A stretch of DNA of 64,000 nucleotides from Wielerella bovis (GCF_022354465.1 NZ_CP092361.1:1364001-1428000), one strand, 5' to 3'. Numbered from the stretch's first letter, positions 51,256 to 61,192 are shown. Notes: generated from the sequence alone by a model not told the origin. Translations and numbers: made by a program.

Positions 51256-52095
51256 CTACGCAAACCAGCCACGCAACGCCGCCAAACCATGATGCTGGAT
51301 ACACGCGTCCGCCATCGCCTGCACTTTTGGTTTCGCATGATACGCCACGCCCACACCAGCCGCTTGCAACATCAGAATATCATTTGCGCCATCGCCAATC
51401 GCCACCACTTGCGTCGCATCACACGCCAATTCCGCCCGATGTTGCGCCAAAATATCCGCTTTCGCCTGTGCATCAATAATCCGCCCCAACACGCGCCCCG
51501 TCAGCACACCATTTTCCACTTCCAACTGATTGGCATAGGCAAAATCAAAACCCAAACGCCGTTTTAATCGCTCCGTGAAAAACGTAAATCCACCCGACAC
51601 CAACACAAAACGCACGCCATTTTGCCGACATTGTTGCAATAAATATTCCGCGCCATCATTAAGCTGCAAAACTCGCTCATAAACGTGTTGCAACTGGCTT
51701 TCAGGCTGCCCTTTAAGCAACGCTACTCGTTCACGCAGCGATTGCGCGAAATCCAATTCGCCACGCATCGCACGTTCTGTGATTGCAGAAACCTGTTCTT
51801 TCAAACCCGCGCCCGCCGCAATTTCGTCAATGCACTCAATATTAATCAATGTGCTGTCCATATCGCTGACAATCAATTTGATGTCGCTGAATTTTTGGTC
51901 GCACAATACGGCAAAATCAGCTTGTGCAGCGGATAATTCTGCGCGAACATCATCAGGCAAAATCACCTGTTCAGGCATTGGCAAACGCGCGATGCAGCCT
52001 GAAAACGCTTGTTCAGGCAGCCTGAAATATTGGCGCGTGGCAGGTAAATCCAATTGTGTTAAATGTGGGTGTTGAATCACCAAAACCAAATTCAT
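51256..52095 (-). CDS. serB: Phosphoserine phosphatase
   Basis: Last step of serine synthesis. A 279-residue HAD-family enzyme: nucleophile motif LIVSDMDSTLINIECIDEIA near residues 74-93 (Asp-x-Asp-x-Ser), motif II Ser in FVLVSGGFTFFTERL, and motif III/IV in VVAIGDGANDILMLQAAGVG. The N-terminal 70 residues form the short regulatory extension usual in proteobacterial SerB. It carries two in-frame DUS near the N-terminus (FRLPEQAFSGC). It starts 55 bases after recB's stop on the same strand and may be co-transcribed with it. Confidence 0.95.
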   Translation of the reverse strand: MNLVLVIQHPHLTQLDLPATRQYFRLPEQAFSGCIARLPMPEQVILPDDVRAELSAAQADFAVLCDQKFSDIKLIVSDMDSTLINIECIDEIAAGAGLKEQVSAITERAMRGELDFAQSLRERVALLKGQPESQLQHVYERVLQLNDGAEYLLQQCRQNGVRFVLVSGGFTFFTERLKRRLGFDFAYANQLEVENGVLTGRVLGRIIDAQAKADILAQHRAELACDATQVVAIGDGANDILMLQAAGVGVAYHAKPKVQAMADACIQHHGLAALRGWFA

Positions 52096-52150
52096 AAATC
52101 TTAATTCCTGTTATATTTCAAATAAATAGGCAGCCTGAAAACCGCAAAAC

Positions 52151-55100
52151 TCACAACCATTTTTGCAAATATTGCACGGGAATATCCCACGCCCACACGC
52201 CATTGGCACTAATCCCGTCCAAGCCACGCAAAAACAAATAACGCACATGAATGGTTTCAGGCTGCATATGGCGGCTGCGTAAATAACGCGCCGTTGCCAC
52301 CGCATAAATCAAGGCTTGCAGATAATAATGATGCTCGGCAATCGCGGCATTCATCGCATCGGGCGTGTACGCTGCGCTCGTGTCGCCCAAATAATTGGAT
52401 TTGTAATCCACCACAAACACATCGCCGCGTTCACTCTTCGCCAATAAGTCTATGAAACCATTGATAAATCCATATACATCACGAAAATTCAAACGCTGTG
52501 CGGCTTGGATTATATTTTCAGGCAGCCCTGATTGTTTGGCAAACCATTGTTGAATATCAGGCAGCCTGAAATCCTGCGTATGAAACAAAAAACCTAATTC
52601 GTTCAATAATTTGCGTTCAGAAATGGTATGCAAGGAAGTATGTGGCATCAACGGTGTATGGCGCGTATCATCCAGCATTCTCTCCACCGCGGGCAACCAT
52701 TCTTCCGCCACAAAACCGTGTTTGCTCAAAATGGCGGCGATGGTTTCGCGCTGCGATTCGGTCGGATAGGCGAAACGGTATTTTTCCAAAATTTCATGCA
52801 AACACACGCCCGCCGTTGCGCCCGGTGGAAATGCGACAATATTATCTTTTGCGCTATTTTCAGGCTGCCTATCGTTGTTAATGGGTATATTTTGTTCCGC
52901 AATATCCAATGCAGGCAATAATGTATCATCTGTATGCTGTGCGGCAGCGCGTTCGGTTTGGCGCGATAAGGCGGTAAAACTGGTGTGCGCGGTAAAATGA
53001 TATTTGCGTGGCGGATAATGTGCGGCGGCATAATGCGGCGGTGTCTGTTCTTGCGTTGTCGCAACATTTTCAGGCTGCCTATTCGCTATCACATGATTGG
53101 GCGCAAAATGTGTATTCAACACAAAATCCGTTTCATCACGATTTTGCGCGTTTACAAAATCCTGCCACACTTGGCGATAATTTTCAGGCTGCCTTGCCGT
53201 GTCTTGTGCATTCAACAAATACGCAAATGCGCTGTGTTTGCTGTCCTGATAGCTCGCCATGTACACATTAAGCTGCTCTTCTGCGCGAGTCAGCGCAACA
53301 TACAGCAAACGCAAATCTTCCGACAAATATTCGTTCGCCACTTGTTCTTGGTCGCTTGGCTGCATTTGCGATTGATGCACCAACTCGGTCGCGCCATTTT
53401 CGTGGTGGACAATGTGCCAATCCGCCGAACTGTCGCGCCCTTTCCACACAAATGGACAATACACAATCGGATATTGCAAACCTTTGGATGCGTGCATGGT
53501 AACGATTTTGACCAAATTTTCATCGCTTTCCAAACGCAAAATACGATTGCCGCTCGCTTCATCGCCATTTTGGGCAGCCTGAATACATTCGCCCAACCAT
53601 TGATGCAAGGCGGCTGGCGTGCGCCCGTTTTCATCATCGTCCGCCAGCAATTCCATGATTTGATGCAAATTGGTTAGTGTGCGGTCATTGCCTTGCGCCA
53701 ATAATCGCGTTTCAGTTTGATGTTCGGCAAAAAATTGCTGCAACGCCGCGTAAATGCCGTGCGTGTGCCACACTACTAAACTTCGCGCTGCTGAATCTGC
53801 CCATGCGGTCAGCGCGTGTTCATTTTCATTTAATTGTGCGATTTCTGCCGCCGTGTAACCAAAAAGGCAGCCTGAAAGCACATAAATCAATGATTGCAAA
53901 CGTTGTGGCGCGATAAAAAATGCCAATAATGCGTAAATCGCCTGCGCTTCTTCTTCGCCAAAAATGCTGTCGCGGCTCAATAATACGCTTTGTACACCGT
54001 GTTTTTTCAATTCGCGTTGAATGCTTGCGCCATCTTTTCGCGCGCGCACCAATACCGCAATTTGTCCCGCGTGCAAAGGTTTTGCCGTGCCATCTTTTTG
54101 ATGCAGCCTGAAACGCCCCGCCGCCGATAATTGCAAAATTTGCGCGATTTCTTGGGCACACCATTGTGCAGCGCGTTTACCCAATATTTCCGCGCTTTCG
54201 CTTTTCACACGCAGATTGGCTGGCGCAAAATCAGGGTCGTTCAGCCACGTTACGCGCACGGCAGCGTTGCCTGCGGGCAATTTGCTCTCTTGGCGTGCGG
54301 CGGTTACGGGCGTGTAATCAATATGGGGCAACACAAACGGCAGCGGTCGCGCAAACCATGCGCCAATGCTGTTGATGAGTTTAGCATGGCTGCGATGATT
54401 TTGCGCCAAAGTGTAATGGCGGTCGGCATCTTGCGCGGCTTGCAAATAGGCAAAAATATCTGCGCCACGAAAACTGTAAATCGCTTGTTTGGGGTCGCCC
54501 ACCATAAATAAAGTCGGTTTCAGACTGCCTTCGTGGGCGGTATGGGCAAATGCGGTACGAAAAATCGCGTATTGCAATGGGTCGGTATCTTGAAACTCAT
54601 CAATCAACGCGATGCGCCAATTTTTTGCCATGGCAGCAGCCAACGCAGCGGCGTGTTCGTGATGCGATTGCAGCGCGTGAAACACGTCCAACAGCAAATC
54701 ATCAAAACGGCGCGTGGGATTGTGTTTTTTGTCTAACTCATTGTGTTCACGCAAATATTTGGCTAAATCGTATGCCAGTTGCACCAACGCGGCTTGTTCG
54801 GCATTGGTGTGTTTCAGGCTGCATTCAATCAAATCGCCCAGTTGCAATAAAGTTGCCAGCGCGGTTTCGTTTAAAACACGTTTGCTGCGCGTGCGTGCTG
54901 CCAACAAATCGGGTGAAAACGCATTGGCATCGTATTTTTTTTTGGTTTCGGGGTGCGTGGTTTCGGTTTTGAATGTGTCCCAAATCAGTTTGGCTGGCGG
55001 TGGATTTTGCGGATATTTTTCCACTAATTCAGCCAAATACGCAAATTTGATTTGGTATTTTTCCGCATCGTAATATTTTAAATCGGGCAATAATTGTTCA

Positions 55101-55843
55101 AAGGCAGCCTGAAACGCGGCGGTATTTGCGGCAACGATTGTCCATGCACGGCGATATTCGGTTTGTGCGTTTTTCAGGCTGCGTTCGGCGTTTTCAGGCT
55201 GCCTAAATTGCAAATAAGGTCGCGCAATATAATGGCTTAATTGTGCGGCTTGTTGTTGCGGCGTGGTGCGATGACGGTACACCAAATCGGCGCGGTCAAC
55301 ATGATTGGCAACGTGATTGCGCCAAAAATCTTGTGCAGCGATGGGGCTGCGTTCGGCATTATCTTCGTCCAATTCAATATTGAATGGCACTTGGCAATAA
55401 AAGGCGAAATCTTGTAACACGCGCTGACAAAAACCGTGAATGGTGTAAATCGCAGCATTGTCAAAATTGCTGATGGCGGCTTTGAGGCGCAGTTGCAGTC
55501 GTGCTTGGTCGCTTTCTTGTTGCACGGCTTGGTGTAGCAAATGGTATAAAAAATCATCGCTGCCACATTGTTCACGCAGTTTTTCAGGCTGCATTTGTGC
55601 TTGTGGGACTTTTTTCAACACGCGCAAGGCATCGTCCAAACGGGCGCGTAATCGGGTTTTGAGTTCGGCGGTGGCGGCTTTGGTAAAAGTTACCACCAGA
55701 ATTTTGTCCACATCGTATTGTTCCAATAAAATCAGGCGCGTAAATAGAGCGGCAATGTTGTAGGTTTTGCCTGTGCCTGCGCTGGCTTCTATTAAATTGG
55801 TACCTGAAATGGGGATATTGAGTGGATTGAGTGTGGTGGACAT
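52151..55843 (-). CDS. recB: Exodeoxyribonuclease V subunit beta (RecB)
   Basis: The helicase-nuclease subunit of RecBCD, which processes double-strand breaks for recombination. It is 1230 residues. UvrD-type helicase motifs: Walker A IEASAGTGKTYNIAALFTRL near 18-37 (read in part), motif II IALIDEFQDTDPLQYAIFR near 425, and VKIVTMHASKGLQYPIVYCP near 775. The C-terminal nuclease has DVFVVDYKSNYLGDT near 1155. It has an unusual number of DUS in frame, encoding RQPEN several times, mostly in the linker between helicase and nuclease. recC and recD are not in the window. It is followed by serB. Confidence 0.95.
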   Translation of the reverse strand: MSTTLNPLNIPISGTNLIEASAGTGKTYNIAALFTRLILLEQYDVDKILVVTFTKAATAELKTRLRARLDDALRVLKKVPQAQMQPEKLREQCGSDDFLYHLLHQAVQQESDQARLQLRLKAAISNFDNAAIYTIHGFCQRVLQDFAFYCQVPFNIELDEDNAERSPIAAQDFWRNHVANHVDRADLVYRHRTTPQQQAAQLSHYIARPYLQFRQPENAERSLKNAQTEYRRAWTIVAANTAAFQAAFEQLLPDLKYYDAEKYQIKFAYLAELVEKYPQNPPPAKLIWDTFKTETTHPETKKKYDANAFSPDLLAARTRSKRVLNETALATLLQLGDLIECSLKHTNAEQAALVQLAYDLAKYLREHNELDKKHNPTRRFDDLLLDVFHALQSHHEHAAALAAAMAKNWRIALIDEFQDTDPLQYAIFRTAFAHTAHEGSLKPTLFMVGDPKQAIYSFRGADIFAYLQAAQDADRHYTLAQNHRSHAKLINSIGAWFARPLPFVLPHIDYTPVTAARQESKLPAGNAAVRVTWLNDPDFAPANLRVKSESAEILGKRAAQWCAQEIAQILQLSAAGRFRLHQKDGTAKPLHAGQIAVLVRARKDGASIQRELKKHGVQSVLLSRDSIFGEEEAQAIYALLAFFIAPQRLQSLIYVLSGCLFGYTAAEIAQLNENEHALTAWADSAARSLVVWHTHGIYAALQQFFAEHQTETRLLAQGNDRTLTNLHQIMELLADDDENGRTPAALHQWLGECIQAAQNGDEASGNRILRLESDENLVKIVTMHASKGLQYPIVYCPFVWKGRDSSADWHIVHHENGATELVHQSQMQPSDQEQVANEYLSEDLRLLYVALTRAEEQLNVYMASYQDSKHSAFAYLLNAQDTARQPENYRQVWQDFVNAQNRDETDFVLNTHFAPNHVIANRQPENVATTQEQTPPHYAAAHYPPRKYHFTAHTSFTALSRQTERAAAQHTDDTLLPALDIAEQNIPINNDRQPENSAKDNIVAFPPGATAGVCLHEILEKYRFAYPTESQRETIAAILSKHGFVAEEWLPAVERMLDDTRHTPLMPHTSLHTISERKLLNELGFLFHTQDFRLPDIQQWFAKQSGLPENIIQAAQRLNFRDVYGFINGFIDLLAKSERGDVFVVDYKSNYLGDTSAAYTPDAMNAAIAEHHYYLQALIYAVATARYLRSRHMQPETIHVRYLFLRGLDGISANGVWAWDIPVQYLQKWL

Positions 55844-55883
55844 GGTGGCAAATGTGATAAATAGAGTGGTGGCATAATAATCT

Positions 55884-55936
55884 AAAAAAGGCAGCCTGAA
55901 AACACAAGAAATATGTTTTCAGGCTGCCTTTTTTTA
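55884..55936. terminator. Inverted DUS pair between recB and the YccA-like gene
   Basis: AAAAAAGGCAGCCTGAAAAC and GTTTTCAGGCTGCCTTTTTT form a 20-bp stem around a 13-base loop; followed by T tract on both strands. Likely ends the YccA-like transcript (minus strand). Confidence 0.75.
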
Positions 55937-55949
55937 TGATGCGACTAGA

Positions 55950-56639
55950 TTAATCATCGCTGCCAGCAAATGCCAATAATAATTGTACCAAGCTGCTGAA
56001 CAAGTTGTAAATAGCGATGAAGATGCTCAATGCTGCGCTGATGTAGCTGTCTTCGCCACCTTCTAGCACCATGCGGATTTGCCACATAATCATCAATGAG
56101 CTAAATACCACGAACAAGCCTGAAATAGACAAGGACAACATGGGCAGTTGCAAGAAAATATTGGCAACGATACCAACGATTAATACAATCGCGCCTGTTG
56201 CCAAGAATTTGCCCAATGCGTGAGTGTTGATATTAGCTTTACGCGCCAAAGCTGCCATAGTGAAAAATACCGCAGCAGTCATGGTTGCGGCGATGCCAAC
56301 CAGTTTACCACCGTTAGGGAACATACCGCTGTATTGCAACAAAGGTCCCAACAAAACGCCCATACCAAATGTGAAGACCATCAGCAAGGTTACGCCTGTT
56401 TGTGAATAACGGTTTTTCTCAATCGCAAAACACATGCCATAGAAAAAGCCAAATACTATCGCCAGCATTACCCAGCGATTGCCCACCATTGCCAATGGAT
56501 TAAACACCATGCTGGCATAAGCACCTGCTGCGCAAGGCACAAATGACCATGCCAACAAGCCGTAGGTTTTGCGCAGTAAGGTTTCTTGTTGCGAAACTTC
56601 TGTGCCCATTTGCGTAAAATCACGAACATCGTTGTTCAT
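55950..56639 (-). CDS. Bax inhibitor-1/YccA family membrane protein
   Basis: A 229-residue inner-membrane protein with seven hydrophobic helices, of the BI-1/YccA/YbhL family. In E. coli YccA interacts with FtsH and modulates proteolysis of membrane proteins; BI-1 relatives are pH-dependent calcium leak channels. Pieces seen: ETLLRKTYGLLAWSFVPCAA, GVLLGPLLQYSGMFPNGGKL (typical) and ISAALSIFIAIYNLFSSLVQ near the end. The final FAGSDD carries the C-terminal acidic pair. ATG 56637-56639 with AGGAG upstream is chosen over an upstream in-frame codon at 56705. The gene is monocistronic. Confidence 0.9.
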   Translation of the reverse strand: MNNDVRDFTQMGTEVSQQETLLRKTYGLLAWSFVPCAAGAYASMVFNPLAMVGNRWVMLAIVFGFFYGMCFAIEKNRYSQTGVTLLMVFTFGMGVLLGPLLQYSGMFPNGGKLVGIAATMTAAVFFTMAALARKANINTHALGKFLATGAIVLIVGIVANIFLQLPMLSLSISGLFVVFSSLMIMWQIRMVLEGGEDSYISAALSIFIAIYNLFSSLVQLLLAFAGSDD

Positions 56640-56872
56640 ATTTTTAACTCCTAACAGTGTGTAAAAAGATGTGATTGTATCAGTAAAATATAAATTTTGT
56701 TGCAAAAAATAATGAAATATATCAAATGTTCAATCGCTTTTTCAGGCTGTCTATATAAGAACATCTATATTAAATATCCAAGTAAAAATAGATAAATAAT
56801 GCAATAGAGGTAGCCTGAATGAGTTTTACACAGGTTTCAGGCTGCCTTTTTATTTTTGTAGTAAATGTGTCA

Positions 56873-58741
56873 TTATGACGCTTTTACCGCTTCCATTGCT
56901 GCACGATGTCCTTCATCAACTGCATTTTGCAAATAGGGCATCCACGCTACATCGCTGTTTGCCATAAAAATATTACCTACACGGCGGCGCATTGTGCTGG
57001 TATTTTCAGCAACACTTTCATCACTATCAAACAAACCAACTTGCTCATAACTATAACCATGCGCCCAACGATTGAGTGTGATATCAGCCACCACTTCGTC
57101 AATATTTTCATTCACTAACGCAAAAATGGGACGTAACTGTGTCATAACTTCGGCTTTTAAGACATCCAAATTTTTGCTCGCTAATGCACGACGACCATTT
57201 TTGTATTTTTCACGAGCTGTTTTTCCTTCCAATGCGGTGGCAATCCCAATCATATGCAATACAATCGGCTCATCAGGTGTTTGTGGTGCACGGTAATCGC
57301 CGATATTGACCGAATAATCCAGCATCATCTCGCAATAAGTTTGGTCGGGAGCATAAATATGATATGCCCCTAATTTTTGGAATGCGCGCGCATTTTTCAA
57401 AGCAACTTTGGCATAAACCATTGGAATTTTCACATTGCTTAGCATGGCAGATTTTTGTTTTTCAGGCATACCATGCACAATTCTTGCCGCCAAAGTTGCG
57501 TGTCCTGCATAAATACATTGTGCAGCCTGAATGCGATACAAATCATCACTATCTTTGCCCGCACATACCGTTGCTACACTGCCATCAGCTTGATTTTCCA
57601 ATAATAATGCCGTAGTGTTCAAACGAATGCGGACATTATTTTCAGGCAAATCCAATTTGGCATAATCAAATTTGGCGGTAACCACATCTTCCATTGTGTT
57701 ACCTGCTGCTACACTAGGAATTAATTGGCGCACCAATAAACGTGCTACTGACGCATTGCCATCTGGGAAATGGTAGATATAAGGTTCTTTATCTTCATCT
57801 TCTTTAGATAAGCCTAAATTTTGTACGGCAGGATAACCATTCTCAAATGCTTCTTGTACTGAAATGGCACGAATATCATGCCCCCAATAATCGGAACTAA
57901 TGTTTTGTAAAAATTTCAGGCTGCCTTCTGATAAATGCACTGTATCTTTCAAAAAATCATAATAACTGGTGTTTTCGGCATATTCGCTACGTTGGCGACG
58001 ACTTTTGTTTTTAAGATAGTTGGGTGCTTTATGGCTATAAATTTGCGTCAATAATTGTTTTTCACTATTTGATAATGGAAATTGGGCAATAATTGCTGCG
58101 GCATCTTGGCTACCAACCTCCAATTTACCTTTCACAAAAGCAGTTTGCCCAAATGTGGCTTGATTAAAATAAATACCGTGTTGCAAATGCCATTTTTCTG
58201 TATACAACTTCGTGTCAAAATAGCGTTCAAATTTGGTGTAATCAATGCCAATATCACGCAAAAATTGGCTGGCAACAGGAGAAAAACCATGTTTAGGCGA
58301 ATCAATATTTTCACTGCCACCGTATGTGATGAGCGTGCGACCATTGACCGTGAATTCATTGCGTACCGCGTGTCCACCAAAATCCTCGTGATTATCCACA
58401 ATTAAAATTTTGGCTTGCGGTTTGGCTTTTTGATAATAATAGGCAGCAACTAATCCACTGATGCCTGCACCAACAACCACTAAATCATAGTGTTCGCGCG
58501 TTTCAGTCGGCAAGGTGTAATTTTTACCACCCAATGCAATGCTGTGTGCACGAGATTGGCTACCGTCATGGTCGCCACGCAATCCTGTGCGTGCAGGTGG
58601 ATAATATGCCAATGCAGCCTGAATATTTTGTTCAGAAACAGGATGAAATTTAGTAGGTACTTCACAGCCTGAAATTACGGTTGCACCAGCCAATGCCAAG
58701 CTGCTGCCTAAAAAATGACGGCGAGTAAGTTTTTTATTCAT
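56873..58741 (-). CDS. Tat-exported FAD-dependent oxidoreductase lipoprotein
   Basis: A 622-residue protein. The N-terminus MNKKLTRRHFLGSSLALAGA carries a twin-arginine signal, and TVISGCEVP a lipobox, so it is probably exported folded and lipid-anchored in the periplasm. A Rossmann FAD motif, DLVVVGAGISGLVAAYYYQK, lies near residues 87-106, followed by EDFGGHAVRNEF, the pattern of amine-oxidase-like flavoproteins. A helical domain about 190-300 and a C-terminal FAD-binding part ending PYLQNAVDEGHRAAMEAVKA complete it. Substrate unknown. The start at 58739-58741 has AAGGAAAAA upstream; a longer upstream reading is rejected. An in-frame DUS encodes EGSLKFLQ. Confidence 0.85.
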   Translation of the reverse strand: MNKKLTRRHFLGSSLALAGATVISGCEVPTKFHPVSEQNIQAALAYYPPARTGLRGDHDGSQSRAHSIALGGKNYTLPTETREHYDLVVVGAGISGLVAAYYYQKAKPQAKILIVDNHEDFGGHAVRNEFTVNGRTLITYGGSENIDSPKHGFSPVASQFLRDIGIDYTKFERYFDTKLYTEKWHLQHGIYFNQATFGQTAFVKGKLEVGSQDAAAIIAQFPLSNSEKQLLTQIYSHKAPNYLKNKSRRQRSEYAENTSYYDFLKDTVHLSEGSLKFLQNISSDYWGHDIRAISVQEAFENGYPAVQNLGLSKEDEDKEPYIYHFPDGNASVARLLVRQLIPSVAAGNTMEDVVTAKFDYAKLDLPENNVRIRLNTTALLLENQADGSVATVCAGKDSDDLYRIQAAQCIYAGHATLAARIVHGMPEKQKSAMLSNVKIPMVYAKVALKNARAFQKLGAYHIYAPDQTYCEMMLDYSVNIGDYRAPQTPDEPIVLHMIGIATALEGKTAREKYKNGRRALASKNLDVLKAEVMTQLRPIFALVNENIDEVVADITLNRWAHGYSYEQVGLFDSDESVAENTSTMRRRVGNIFMANSDVAWMPYLQNAVDEGHRAAMEAVKAS

Positions 58742-58801
58742 GATTTTTTCCTTATGTGAGGAGATTGAATACTTGAAGCAAAAATTATCCAAAAAATTCC
58801 A

Positions 58802-58851
58802 TTTTCAGGCTGCCTATTTAGATTTTATTTTATTCAGGCAGCCTGAAAACA
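58802..58851. terminator. Facing DUS pair between the flavoprotein gene and purC
   Basis: TTTTCAGGCTGCCT and AGGCAGCCTGAAAA with a 22-base AT-rich loop. Lies in the divergent promoter region of both genes, so it is as likely to be an uptake-site pair as a terminator. Confidence 0.45.
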
Positions 58852-58905
58852 AAGTTTTTGCGGTAAAATTTTACCATTTTTAACTCCGTCTCACGAAAGT
58901 AAATC

Positions 58906-59766
58906 ATGACCGAATTATCTTTAAAAAAAATCTATTCTGGCAAAGTACGTGATTTGTATGAAGTTGATGCAAAAAGCATGCTGATTGTGGCGAGCGACCG
59001 CCTGTCTGCATTTGATGTGATTTTGAATGAACCTATTGTTGGTAAAGGCGAAATTTTGACACAAATTTCCAATTTTTGGTTTAACAAATTGGCACACATT
59101 ATGCCCAATCATTTTACAGGGCAAACTGTGTTTGATGTATTGCCTGAACATGAAGCCAAAATAATGGAAAAACGCGCCGTAGTCGCTAAACGCTTGCAAG
59201 CTGTGAAAATTGAAGCGGTTGTGCGTGGTTATTTGAGCGGAAGTGGTTGGAAAGAATACCAAAAATCAGGCACTATTTGTGGTATTAAGCTGCCCGAAAA
59301 TTTACGCGAAGCAGAAAAATTACCCGAAGTGATTTTTACGCCTTCAACCAAAGCCGAAGTGGGCGACCATGATGAAAATATTTCTTTTGAACAAGCGTGT
59401 GAAATCATTGGTCAAGATTTGGCAGAACAAGTGCGTGCCAAAGCCATTCAGCTCTACATTGAAGCAGCAGATTTTGCGCTGACTCGTGGCATTATCATCG
59501 CTGATACGAAATTTGAATTTGGTTTAGATGAAGAGGGTGTTTTAACATTAATGGACGAGGTTTTAACGCCTGATTCTAGCCGTTTTTGGGCGGTAGAAAC
59601 CTATGAAGTAGGCAAAAATCCCCCCTCTTTTGATAAACAGTTTGTGCGTGATTGGTTGGAACAAAGTGGTTGGGATAAACAGCCACCTGCACCAAAAGTA
59701 CCAGATGATGTATTGATGAAAACCGTTGCTAAATATCAAGAAGCATTGGATATTTTAACGAAATAA
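58906..59766 (+). CDS. purC: Phosphoribosylaminoimidazole-succinocarboxamide synthase
   Basis: SAICAR synthetase of purine synthesis, joining CAIR and aspartate with ATP. It is 286 residues, the longer form found in betaproteobacteria and yeast. Sequence blocks: [20 protein letters not shown] (phosphate-binding), [60 protein letters not shown] and [16 protein letters not shown], all diagnostic. The C-terminal extension [20 protein letters not shown] is usual for the long form. GAAAGTAAATC precedes ATG 58906. It is divergent from the flavoprotein gene and ends before a hairpin. Confidence 0.97.
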   Translation: MTELSLKKIYSGKVRDLYEVDAKSMLIVASDRLSAFDVILNEPIVGKGEILTQISNFWFNKLAHIMPNHFTGQTVFDVLPEHEAKIMEKRAVVAKRLQAVKIEAVVRGYLSGSGWKEYQKSGTICGIKLPENLREAEKLPEVIFTPSTKAEVGDHDENISFEQACEIIGQDLAEQVRAKAIQLYIEAADFALTRGIIIADTKFEFGLDEEGVLTLMDEVLTPDSSRFWAVETYEVGKNPPSFDKQFVRDWLEQSGWDKQPPAPKVPDDVLMKTVAKYQEALDILTK

Positions 59767-59769
59767 GTT

Positions 59770-59837
59770 TTTCAGGCTGCTTTTTAGAACATGTATTCAT
59801 TAATTTTGATACGAAGTTCTAAAAGGCAGCCTGAAAC
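59770..59837. terminator. Nested hairpin with DUS arms after purC
   Basis: Outer arms TTTCAGGCTGCTTTTTAGAAC and its near-complement, ending AAAAGGCAGCCTGAAA, enclose an inner ATGTAT/ATACGA pair. Begins at the purC stop. The AGAACATGTATTC word resembles the ends of the variable-hairpin elements. Confidence 0.5.
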
Positions 59838-59879
59838 TTTAGTAAACCTTTAATTTCTAGTACGTTACTTTACTGGTTT

Positions 59880-59986
59880 TATAGTGGATTCAATTTAAAT
59901 CAGGACAAGGCGACAGCAACTGCCGTGTACACATAATACATAAGGGAGCTGTCAACGCTGTACTAGTTTAAATTGAATCCACTATA
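59880..59986. mobile_element. Correia-like 107-bp MITE, copy G
   Basis: Starts TATAGTGGATTCAATTTAAA and ends TTTAAATTGAATCCACTATA, the most symmetrical copy, since both ends carry GGATTC. It lies between purC and cysE. Confidence 0.85.
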
Positions 59987-59997
59987 ATAATGATTTG

Positions 59998-60804
59998 TTA
60001 GATAGCAAAAGTATAATCATCAACCATTAAAGATTGATCCATATCGTCAGCAGGAACATTTCGTGACAAACCAACTGCTTTGGCTGGTACGCCTACTACA
60101 GTTGTTTGCGGTTCTACATTGCGCACGACTACGCTGCCTGCACCAATTTTTGCACATTGTCCCACACGGATATTGCCCAATACTGATGCGTTCGCCCCAA
60201 TCATGACACCATCGCCAATTTTGGGATGGCGGTCGCCGCTTTCTTTACCCGAACCACCGAGTGTTACGCCATGCAATAAAGAAATATCGTTGCCCAAAAC
60301 AGCGGTTTCACCAATTACGATACCTGTTCCATGGTCAAACATGATGCCGCGCCCAAAACGTGCAGCAGGATGAATGTCCACGCCAAACACTTCTGATGCG
60401 CGATTTTGTAAGAAATATGCCAATGTTTTTCGTTCGTTTTGCCATAGCCAATGGTTGATGCGATGCGATTGAATGGCATGGAAGCCTTTGAAATACAACA
60501 GTGGTAAAGAATATTGGTCGCATGCAGGGTCGCGGTCGTAGCATGCGGCAATGTCGGCAACGCAAGCTGCGACAATTTCAGGGTCTTGTTCTAATACACG
60601 AAGAAAGGTTTCGTATAAAGCGCGCGCATCCATTGTACTGCTGGATAATTTGCTAGATAGATGAAATGCCAATACGCGTGCCAAACTTTCATGTCGCAAT
60701 ACGGTTAAATGTAAAAAGCTGGCCAACATGGGTTCTTCGGTGGCAGCACGACTGGCTTCCGCGCGAATGGCTTGCCACATTTCGGTTTCTGTAATGGTAT
60801 TCAT
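59998..60804 (-). CDS. cysE: Serine O-acetyltransferase
   Basis: Makes O-acetylserine from serine and acetyl-CoA, the first committed step of cysteine synthesis. It is 268 residues, with an N-terminal helical domain (WQAIRAEASRAATEEPMLAS) and a left-handed beta-helix of hexapeptide repeats (from about residue 145: HPAARFGRGIMFDHGTGIVI, DISLLHGVTLGGSGKESGDR, RHPKIGDGVMIGANASVLGN). The catalytic His is in FDHGTG and the conserved Asp near 92. ATG 60802-60804 is used; an in-frame extension of 84 residues upstream is mostly DUS and AT-rich sequence and is rejected. The ribosome site is weak. Confidence 0.94.
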   Translation of the reverse strand: MNTITETEMWQAIRAEASRAATEEPMLASFLHLTVLRHESLARVLAFHLSSKLSSSTMDARALYETFLRVLEQDPEIVAACVADIAACYDRDPACDQYSLPLLYFKGFHAIQSHRINHWLWQNERKTLAYFLQNRASEVFGVDIHPAARFGRGIMFDHGTGIVIGETAVLGNDISLLHGVTLGGSGKESGDRHPKIGDGVMIGANASVLGNIRVGQCAKIGAGSVVVRNVEPQTTVVGVPAKAVGLSRNVPADDMDQSLMVDDYTFAI

Positions 60805-60997
60805 GATAAATTGTGCCAAAAATAAAAGTGAGTAAACTATACTGGTTTTATAAAATTTAATAAATAGGCAGCCTGAAACCTTTATAAAAGCCTTCAGTTT
60901 GAGTGCATTTCTTGTGATACTCATTGTTTGAATATGATTGGAAATACATTCAAATTTAGGATTTGATAAGGTTTTCAGGCTGCCTTTTATTGATTGA

Positions 60998-61192
60998 TTA
61001 ACATCCCAAATGCGGTGTACCAATGCGTTCACGCACACGTTCGCGGTCTTGTTCACGAATAATTTCGGCTAAATTTAGCATTCGTGCTGCTAATTCTGCA
61101 TCGCTGGCTGCGGTTGCACCTTGTTGTGCTTGCAATAAAGTAGCAGCTAATTGCATGGCTTGGAATTTGTCTAAAGATTGATTATCTTGCAT
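60998..61192 (-). CDS. Small hypothetical cytoplasmic protein between ftsZ and cysE
   Basis: A 64-residue, helix-rich, Gln/Ala-rich protein (FQAMQLAATLLQAQQGATAA, then AELAARMLNLAEIIREQDRE) with a final Cys. AAAGGATACGCATC gives a well-placed ribosome site before ATG 61190-61192, and the codon pattern looks real. The family is not recognised. No signal or membrane segment. It lies 123 bp downstream of ftsZ on the same strand, with a facing DUS pair in between, so it may be transcribed separately. Confidence 0.65.
   Translation of the reverse strand: MQDNQSLDKFQAMQLAATLLQAQQGATAASDAELAARMLNLAEIIREQDRERVRERIGTPHLGC

Noticed and set aside
60805..61056. 84-residue N-terminal extension of CysE
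   Set aside because: The extension translates a DUS and AT-rich intergenic DNA; family homology begins at the ATG at 60804.
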